A stretch of 64,000 nt of DNA from Helicoverpa zea (Eukaryota; Arthropoda; Insecta; Lepidoptera; Noctuidae), in contig NC_061453.1 in assembly GCF_022581195.2 (NCBI RefSeq), positions 10,558,001 through 10,622,000 of the forward strand. Direction: 5' to 3'. Positions within the stretch are counted from its first letter, which is position 1. Each line of letters starts with the position of its first letter. The notes under the pieces were generated by a model, which saw nothing but the letters and a program-made list of their open reading frames with translations, ran no database searches and had not been told where the DNA came from. This document shows, in pieces, positions 56,458 to 64,000 of the stretch. Made by a program: the position numbers and the translations under genes.

Positions 56458-57702
56458 CAGTAAGCGTAGCGTGGGGCGGTCAGGGGGGGCAAATTCCCCG
56501 GGCGGCACGATTTAGGGGGCGGCAAATTTAAACCATCATTATAGATTACTGAATTATGAAATAAAAATATTTTAACTATAAATAGAAAAGTAGATTAGCA
56601 ATAAAATTTCAGAAAGAGCCGCCCTCGCTTTGGTCGTGTCCTGTCAATTTTGACCGGTTCACCCTCTGCATCCCGAAAATAATTCGCGCTCGCTGCGCTC
56701 GCGGCTCCATATCAGATGTCACATTTATCTTTGTTTCATTGTTGAGGCATTCAATTCCGAAAAAAACATTTTTCGCGCACGTCCTTTATGGCTTTTTGAT
56801 GATATGTTTATTTACTTCAAGACACTTCTAAGGAAAAAATCGCGCTCGCTTCGCTCGCGGCTTCTTATACATTTGCACTTCATTTCTGTGCATACCTTAC
56901 TTTTTTAATTTTCAGTGGTTAGACTAAAAAATTTTCGCGCTCGCTTCCTTACATGTTATACGTATCTTATGCGGGGACTTTTTCAACGGGAAATCCACCA
57001 AAAAAGTTGACGCTATCAAATTTTTTTACTGAATGTAAACATTGTTATAGATGTTTAAGTTCTTAAGTTTGGGTTAAATAATAAACTGTTCTAAGTATTT
57101 TGATATACATATTTTGGTAGTTTGTACCTATTAATCACAATCTTTCAATACATAGGGGCCACTTGGGTAATATTTGCACAAGGGCGCTACACTAGCTAGA
57201 GACGTCTTTGGCTAGAATTACTTTTTCAGAGAATCTATACTAATATTATAAAGCTGAAGAGTTTGTTTGTTTGTTTGTTTGAACGCGCTAATCTCAGGAA
57301 CTACTGGTCCGATTTAAAAAAAATCTTTCAGTGTTAGATAGCCCATTTATCGAGGAAGGCTACTTTTTATCCGGGTTCGTGCAGAGGTTTCCACGGGATG
57401 CGGGTTAAACCGCTGGCAGAACCTAGTAAACTATAAAAATTTCGCGCTCGCTTCGCTCGCGCTTATTTACGATTCCTTCTCTCATCTTGCATCGAGCCAG
57501 GCGCATTAAAATATTCATCAGAATTTATATTTTAATGCGCCTGGCGCGCGGTTGTAGTGGTATTGGCAATGATAATTGTTAACCTGAAAACCAGATTTCC
57601 ACAACCTTTTAAGGGCTGCATGTGCCAATACATTATACCTAAACTTGGGGGTGGCAAACTTGCCACCTGCCCCGGGCGGCGGATGGCCACGCTACGCCAC
57701 TG
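56458..57702. mobile_element. hAT-type non-autonomous element, 1245 bp, with nested Helitron-like repeat
   Basis: The ends CAGTAAGCGTAGCGTGG and CCACGCTACGCCACTG are inverted, with an 8-bp duplication CCTATTAG at 56450-56457 and 57703-57710. The interior is clearly related to the hAT element at 38533-39886. A Helitron-like repeat sits at 57234-57426. No transposase ORF. An inverted AAAATATTCATC-like palindrome (GCCAGGCGCATTAAAATATT... / ...ATTTTAATGCGCCTGG) occurs at about 57496-57545. Confidence 0.9.
57234..57426 (+). mobile_element. Helitron-like repeat nested in the hAT element
   Basis: A|TCTATACTAATATTATAAAG ... GAACCTAG|T with the GTTT run and the GCGGGTTAAACCGC hairpin before the end. 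Younger than its host hAT element. Confidence 0.75.
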
Positions 57703-57710
57703 CCTATTAG

Positions 57711-59830
57711 GTAGCCCAATTTATAAGACATTTGTGAAAATAATTGGACTCTTTCCCCCTATAGAGGTCTTTGTCCAGCAGTGAAAAACTACAAAGGCCG
57801 ATTTCAAAAATCGTTTATTCAAACTTGGTTGCAACACAGCTTTTTACGTCAGAAATTTAGAAAAGGCAGGCCTCTAAAAGCCCACTCTTCACCACTTCCT
57901 GTGTGTTTATAAATAATACCTAGGTATATTTTTATATTCAACAAATTCAATTTTTTGGTAAACAAAATGATTATTCAATCTAATTTCTGAACGTTTCTTG
58001 TCTATGATAGAGATATACGTATAGCCATTTCCGTTTTGTTCGCGGTTTCAATGTCTTCCGTATCCTGTAAAAAGGATGCAATATATGTAGTACATACCTA
58101 TAATTATTTCCAAATTGTGCGTTTTTCGATGATAAAGCAAAAAAATATGCGTAAATTAATAATCATTTCAAAAATAAGTTTCATAAAATTACATATCTGT
58201 CCAAAGTTACAAAGTTATTTATACTATTACATGCAGATTTTAGACCTCACATAATTTCTTCTGTAAAGAACTTGGACCTACATAAAGCAACAAAATAAAA
58301 TTCTTAAATTCGTTGTTTCAATTCAGTTAATGATTAGTTGTGTCAGTTAAAGGACTCGCCTAGCTTCAGAGAAGTTGAGTATTTATTGATTCAATATGAT
58401 GCGACATAAAGTTAAGATTATTTTTTGTGAAACCGATTCAAGTTAATTAGCTTTTAATACGAAAATAAACTTCTTTAAACCGAAGTTAAGGAAAATACGC
58501 TAGTAAGCATCTAGCTTTATTAGAAAACAATATCTTAATAAATACTATACCTTTTTTATCACGTACCTATTGTGAAGTAAAATAATCTTCAAGCACGACG
58601 CATTTTAATTTAGGTAAGCGACGAAGCTTTATATTATTCAGGCCCTTAAAATTGGTGCCTACAACAAATTTAAAGATTCCTTTACAAAAAAAAAAATTAA
58701 AACTGCCTTCTCATCACATTTTTTTAACGTTACTTTAGTAAGTAGGTAGTCCATCTAAATGTGAATTTAAATTAACACATTTGTTAACTCGTAATTAAGT
58801 AAGTGTTAGCGGTATCATATTCGCGCATTTTTACAGTAACTGTTCATAACATGTAGCTTAATAAAACTGTATTAAAATTCATACAAATAATTAGTTAAAA
58901 CAATTTGAAAACTTATCTAAATCTGGACATAACTTGCGTTTTGTAAAAAATGCTAACAAACGGCTATGAAGACGCTTCGCTTCTCTGAACCGGTCGAACA
59001 ATGGAAATTCAAAAATTCGTTATATTTTTTATGGCTTCTTCAACGAGGGGAGGAATTTGGATCGTGAAGCGGCGTCCGCTAGGGGTTGCTCGCTCGGCCG
59101 CTTCGCGCCTGCGCACGTAGTTCGCGCCACTGCTACGTCGCTTGCAAGCCAGATGTTCTGAAAAGCTTCCTGTCGCCGTTCTAATGCTCCGCATTTTTAT
59201 TTATTAAGTTATTGTAAAATGTGGACTAGGACCTTTTTATTATTTTATTTAATGAGTGAAGTAATCAGTGAATAAATATCATGTGTATTGGATAAACTGT
59301 GTGTAGTAACTTAAAATTATCGAGCGTCTCGATGTCCACGAGTTCACTCGGGACCAACAAAGCGGCGGACATTTTATTTTGAGTACTCGATAATGTAGCG
59401 TTCGCGTCGAAAACATTAATGTCGTTTTATGGTTATAAATTCGGATATCGTTCGCTTACACCTTTTGTAAGTATTGTTATATCACATTCAGTATTTTGTG
59501 CGTAATCCATGATTGTATACACTTAGGTTTAGAAGCGGTTATGCCCAGGTATCATCGCTAGGTTGTCGATATTTTGGGGAAAATGTCGTTGAAAAAAGTG
59601 ACGTAAGCAAAACTGGACAGCTGGAAGTATCGCCTTGGACCTTCGGTATTACATACAGTTTGTTAAACTTGCTATCGACCCACTCCGCTTCGGAGGCTTC
59701 TTACTCGTGATTTCCGCGCGCGCGGCGCCCCTAACCTCTTCACTAATTGAATTGTGATGATTATGATGCATTACTGTAAAACAATGAAATGTTCAATAGC
59801 TCTGTTATATGGTATTTGTGTTAATTAACA
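57711..59830. other. No gene seen; promoter-like 3' part
   Basis: 57.7-59.0 kb is AT-rich and without a convincing ORF. From about 59.03 to 59.20 kb it is CpG-rich, and GGCGGACATTTTATTTTGAG near 59362 looks like a 5' UTR; GTAAGTATTG at about 59467 could be a first donor site. This stretch may hold the promoter and non-coding first exon of the gene whose coding exon starts at 59834. Confidence 0.35.
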
Positions 59831-59833
59831 GCG

Positions 59834-60037
59834 ATGCCGAGAGGGGTGAAGCGAGGGCCGGCGGAGGGCGAGGCCGAGGTGGTGGTTCGCGCTACATCCT
59901 CTCCTTCGCATACCACGCTACTGGACGACAGCCCTAGCCAGCCCATCAGCTATCATCTGCTCGACCATGGCTACGGCGCCACGCCACAGCATCAGATCAG
60001 GCGCGAGGCGCCTACGGCACCGCCGAAGACGTCTGAA
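59834..60037 (+). CDS. Coding exon of an unidentified gene (68 aa), rest outside the window
   Basis: I do not recognise the protein. The exon has a TTAATTAACAG acceptor two bases before the ATG, an open frame of exactly 68 codons, and a GAA|GTAAGT donor at 60038, so it looks like the first coding exon of a spliced gene. The product starts MPRGVKRGPAEGEAEVVVRA (basic and then acidic, low complexity) and continues with SPSQPISYHLLDHGYGATP and a Pro/Thr-rich end. A nuclear or regulatory protein would fit such composition, but that is only a guess. The following 3.9 kb is intron-like. GC content is much higher than around it, as expected of a coding exon near a promoter. Confidence 0.6.
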
Positions 60038-63000
60038 GTAAGTCCTAAAGTTGTCCTCCCTTAAATTTTAACATCAGGCTATTCAAAGCTAACTTCTTCA
60101 TGAGATTGTGGGATATTGTAAAGACTCTTGTTAAGGAGTTTATTCATATTTACACTTTGATTCCTAAAGTTCCCATTTCAAAGCTGCGGGATGTGAGCCA
60201 TGGTCCACGGTAACTTAATTTATAAAGTTGAGCCACAATTTCAAGACTACTGAAAGGACATAAACTTATTTTAATATGCACATGTCTCTAGAATTATTAC
60301 TTGCTAATGACGCTGGTATATGATGTGGCAATTGGGAAGGATGTGGTAATAATCATGACTTATATGTCAACGCTGACACACTTTTGCTCATAAGTATTTT
60401 ATAGATTTTTTATCATCATTATTTTGTCCCCCATTGTCCTAGATGCTAGGGACCAAAACAGAGAATAAACAGTGGTCAGGTGAGAGGTGTCTCTTGACTC
60501 TCTGAAAAAAATAATATTGTTCTGAATATAAGTACTGCTTACTTAACTGATGAGCAATATAAGGTACTTTCTGAGTGTATTTCATAGTTATGCTTGTGTG
60601 TATCTGGTGACTTCTGAATAATGTTTTTAAAAATTATAATCTAGTATTATGTAACCGTGTTATGAATTCTTTGGTAATTGAGTCAAGAAAATTACTTTCT
60701 AAACCAAAAATTCTGAGACGTCACTTCATATACCATTCACACAGATTATTTTTTGAAGTTTTTGAGGTTTCTAAAACAATGTTCCATACTTGAATATTAA
60801 TTTTGAGGAATGTATTCTTATTCTTCAAAAATAAAATCAAAGTCAAATGATTTTATTTCAAGTAGGCCTTTGCAGGCTCCTATGAAACGTCACACTAGTT
60901 GCACAGTTCCAAAAAGTTGGTATCGTGGAGAAGAACCAGCTTTTTTTTAACCGAAATCTAACGTCATGTACAACCCACTAGGACATAAATGATGATTTTG
61001 GTGTCAAACAGTGCCATCTTGAAATCTGTTGACATGCTGACATGTTATACTGAAAAGTTCATTATCTTGATAAGAGCCTACAATCATTTATATGTACTCA
61101 ATTGCCTGGTTAGATTATGAATGGGATACTGAATCACAATAAACATTTTTAGGTTACTTCTGTCTGTTCAACAAAATTTAATTGTTTCTTATGGAATATT
61201 GAGGATCAAGTTATGATGAACAAGACAATAACTACAATAGTTTCATAACTAAAAAGGATCAATAACAGGAAGTATTAATTAATTTCTAGAGATAACAGGA
61301 TTTTTTAATGACTTTATGTATTTTACAGTAATGTTAATAAGTTCATGGCACATTTTCCTTGAATGTTTATACAATCATATAGCTTATGTAAGAGGTGCAT
61401 TATTTTCATTAACAGTCCTGCAAAGCTTGTTAAGTAATAATAAGCCTTAGACTTGAAAACAGGATTGAAATTAGATGAGCTAAAAAGTAATAATAATGAG
61501 GTCAATGGTCCCTGTGGGGTCATTGAACTGTGTAAATAGTATTCTGGAAGTTTGAAGAGGATGACATGGACCATTTTAGTAGTGTTTTTTACCAATTTAT
61601 AAAAAAAACTTTCTTATGTGGAAAACACTATAATATTATGTTGTTACAACAATGTTTCCTATGAATATAAAAATAAAAATCATAATGAATTCCAATGCAT
61701 CAGGAACTTTACATAAACTGAATTTAGACTGCATATATCATGCTTCCAGTAGATAATAAGTTTCATGTTTCTATGATGTGAAGTGTCATGAAATCTATGA
61801 AAAACTGATTGATTGCTTGTCATCATTGCACTTCCTGGTACTATTGACTATTTTGAATTGCATTTCTAAGATAATACCTACCAGCTTCTAGGTTAATTCT
61901 GTTGAATCAAAGACCTGTTTTTATTCAGTGAGAATTATGCTCAATAATTTGAATGATCCATATTTCGTTTTCATATTTTTAAATGTTATTCATAAAAGGT
62001 CATTATTTCTAAACACGAAAAGTGAGATAAAAATTAAACGTAAAGTTCCGCAACTCGTAATCATTATGACGAATCAAAATGGCGGATCCTAGGCGACGTA
62101 ATTTTGAGTGTGTAACGGTAGCGAGTACGCTGAAAAGTGTTTAGTCGGTGGGACCCTTCGCGGGACCGGGTGCCGACCAATCACGGGACAGACGCTCTCC
62201 ACTACATTCTGCTTAACTTTAATTCCGACAAACTCATTCTAACAACTTTAACGCCTATGAAAGTTGGCTAATCTAATCTTTATAACTGATTATTAGAAAA
62301 ATAATTACTCGTCTTTGTTTTGAGTAGCTATGAATATAAGTAATGCAATTTACTTTGTAATGGCGTACTGATTTTAGAATTCTATTTAATCCACTCTAGA
62401 TTCAGAGTGGTAACACCGATCATTTGATTGAAGATTAGGCCTAGTTCACATGAGATAATAGTTCCAAGATCTTTGATTTAATTGATTTATAGGCGTTCGG
62501 TTCGCACATTGGATTCGGGAAAAAATGTTATTGCACCGTGCCTCGTATAAATGATTGTTGATAAAAGTTACATTTGATTTCTAACTAAACATATCCGACT
62601 AAGTATTATATTTTTTTCCATACAATTATTTTAACAAATACGTTCTTGATATCGCGTATTTATGGTAAATGTCCAAATCCAGTGATTGCAGATAAATAAT
62701 TTTAAATACGGGAGTTTTCAATACTACCTAATATAAGTCGCTTTTGGTAGCGTTTCGAACAAAAAAAAAAAACAAAATGGCGGTCGCTTCACGCCAAATT
62801 TGAGCGGCTGCCTCTAATAGCATAGCAGAATTTTGCATTCTTATTCATAAATTCAATATGATTGTGATTGAAATATTATGCATAAAATAATTGCTGAATA
62901 AAGGCTGAATGGTTTGTTTTAAGGGTTAGAAGATCTAGGATAGTCATATTGCATCAAATTGAACCAGGATATAACAATATACTCAAATTTAAGGTGTCCC

Positions 63001-64000
63001 AGTTTTGAAAGCTGCTTTAGACCGCCCATGTTTTCCCTTCTGGAACCCTTCTCTATTGGTTATGTGATTTATTAATTCAAAGGAAGATAGCATTACTAGA
63101 CGTTCCCGTTGCGTTATGCCCCGGATGAACGTTATTGTTTTATTCTTAACGGCAAATTTATGAGGCGTGCTTTATATTGCAAGCAAATCGGTTCTTTTTA
63201 TGTGTATGTTTTTTGTGAATGTCAGCTGGAGGTATAACCTTAAACTTGTGGTTACGTGTGGCGCGAATACAAGAATAGCAGTCGCCAAGTGTAGGAGGAT
63301 TCACATATGTTAGCAGTATATCATGGGTAGTGGCGTTCACCCGGCGCCATGTGGCTCCAGCACTAGGAGGTCACGTGGCCAGGTACTCACTTCCTGTCAT
63401 CACACTTGCATTGCACATTTTCGGTCATTGTCCTTAACGACTTGGGTGAACTTTGAGCTCTCCTAAGAATAGGGATAGCCCTTTTATTCTATATTCTTTG
63501 GGTTGATCTAATATATCAAACGCAACAATCGATTTTTTCATTGGTATCAAGTTAATGTAGTTTATCGACCCTACCGGTTGCGTAATTATTATTACGCGGT
63601 GCACGTTTAGGGATCTATTGATGATGCGAGCAGTTTTGCGCTGACAGGAGGGATGTTTTGTCTGCTTAGATAGCGAGCCTGCGAGTCCCGTGTCACATCT
63701 GCTCCGGTTTACTTGCGCCGTGCGGCACAAAGACGCCCGGGACCCACAAATCCGGCAAATTAACAATAGCGCCTAGTTCGTTGTTAATAATAACACAAAT
63801 ATTTCCAGATAAGAAATTGCCATTCTTTCGTTTGGCTGCTTTTGTGTTGATTCTAATTTATGTCATGTATTGTTGTTACCGGGTACCCTCCCCACACACT
63901 TCCTTTTAGGGGCTTTAGCCCCGTTGCTTGTCCAAATTGAATTTGTTGCACGAGCTTATTGAAAATGCCTCGTGCATCTTCGTCGCCACTTTACTCCGTG
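60038..64000. other. Intron-like region without supported exons
   Basis: Mostly AT-rich sequence. A known-looking moth repeat (about 60830-60965: AAGTCAAATGATTTTATTTCAAGTAGGCC ... GGAGAAGAACCAGC in pieces) is present. Small GC-richer patches at about 62140-62200 and 62770-62815 (AAAATGGCGGTCGC) may be regulatory or alternative first exons. No open frame here has a recognisable family. Confidence 0.45.
60830..60965. repeat. Interspersed moth repeat
   Basis: AATCAAAGTCAAATGATTTT, TAGGCCTTTGCAGGCTCCTA and GTGGAGAAGAACCAGC occur in the order I know from a common lepidopteran interspersed repeat; its 3' motif (GGAGAAGAACCGGCAGGAAA) also occurs alone near 50420. Recognition is from memory. Confidence 0.5.

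Noticed and set aside
57557..57784. 75-aa plus-strand open frame
   Set aside because: It spans the right end of a hAT element and its target duplication; no family resemblance.
63434..63766. 110-aa minus-strand open frame with CRICGSRASLC
   Set aside because: The Cys spacing is not a zinc finger I recognise, there are no splice sites of matching phase, and composition is like the surrounding DNA. It could be re-opened if transcripts exist.
63965..64000. ATG near the window end (MPRASSSPLYSV)
   Set aside because: Too short to judge because the window ends; noted only as a possible alternative first exon.
38..64000. CRISPR-like or prokaryotic features
   Set aside because: The regularly spaced repeats found (147 bp, 97 bp) are tandem without unique spacers, and all genes have spliceosomal introns.

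Overview
This is eukaryotic nuclear DNA with intron-rich genes, consistent GT/AG splice sites, AATAAA signals, AT-rich introns and a very heavy load of small transposons. The gene set (pumilio, Fip1, dynactin p24, archease) and the repeat families point to an insect. The tRNA-derived SINE, the RTE LINE with a (ATGATG)n tail, the A|TC...CTAG|T Helitron-like repeats and the GCGAGCGAAGCGAGCG repeats point to a moth or butterfly (Lepidoptera). I cannot name the species. There is no prokaryotic, viral or CRISPR content.

Layout. Positions 1-15161 hold no exon I can support and are probably a long upstream intron of pumilio. Positions 15162-24512 (+) carry nine exons of pumilio, including a complete eight-repeat PUF domain, and the 3' UTR runs to about 25.73 kb. 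A 5'-truncated LINE (26.37-27.8 kb) separates it from Fip1, a nine-exon pre-mRNA 3'-end-processing gene on the minus strand (38192 back to 27961). The last Fip1 intron holds a 5.25 kb long-TIR element, itself interrupted by an intact 2.2 kb mariner-like element. Positions 38.3-44.9 kb are a transposon graveyard with three hAT-type elements (counting one in the Fip1 gene), Harbinger-type MITEs, a 147-bp tandem array and a MITE inside a MITE. DCTN3 (minus, 51380 back to 45006) has a nearly intact 4.55 kb jockey-like LINE in its second intron. It shares a 590-bp divergent promoter region with archease (+, 51971-53220). Positions 53.3-59.2 kb are again mostly repeats (SINE, hAT, Helitron-like). 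At 59834-60037 (+) lies one coding exon of an unidentified gene whose remainder appears to lie beyond the window.

The host genes are housekeeping or post-transcriptional regulators: Pumilio (3' UTR binding), Fip1 (polyadenylation), dynactin p24 (dynein motor) and archease (tRNA ligase activation). They do not form an operon-like unit. The most unusual content is the layered transposon structure. Several nested insertions can be ordered in time from target-site duplications, and in one case from a paralogous empty site inside the same window.
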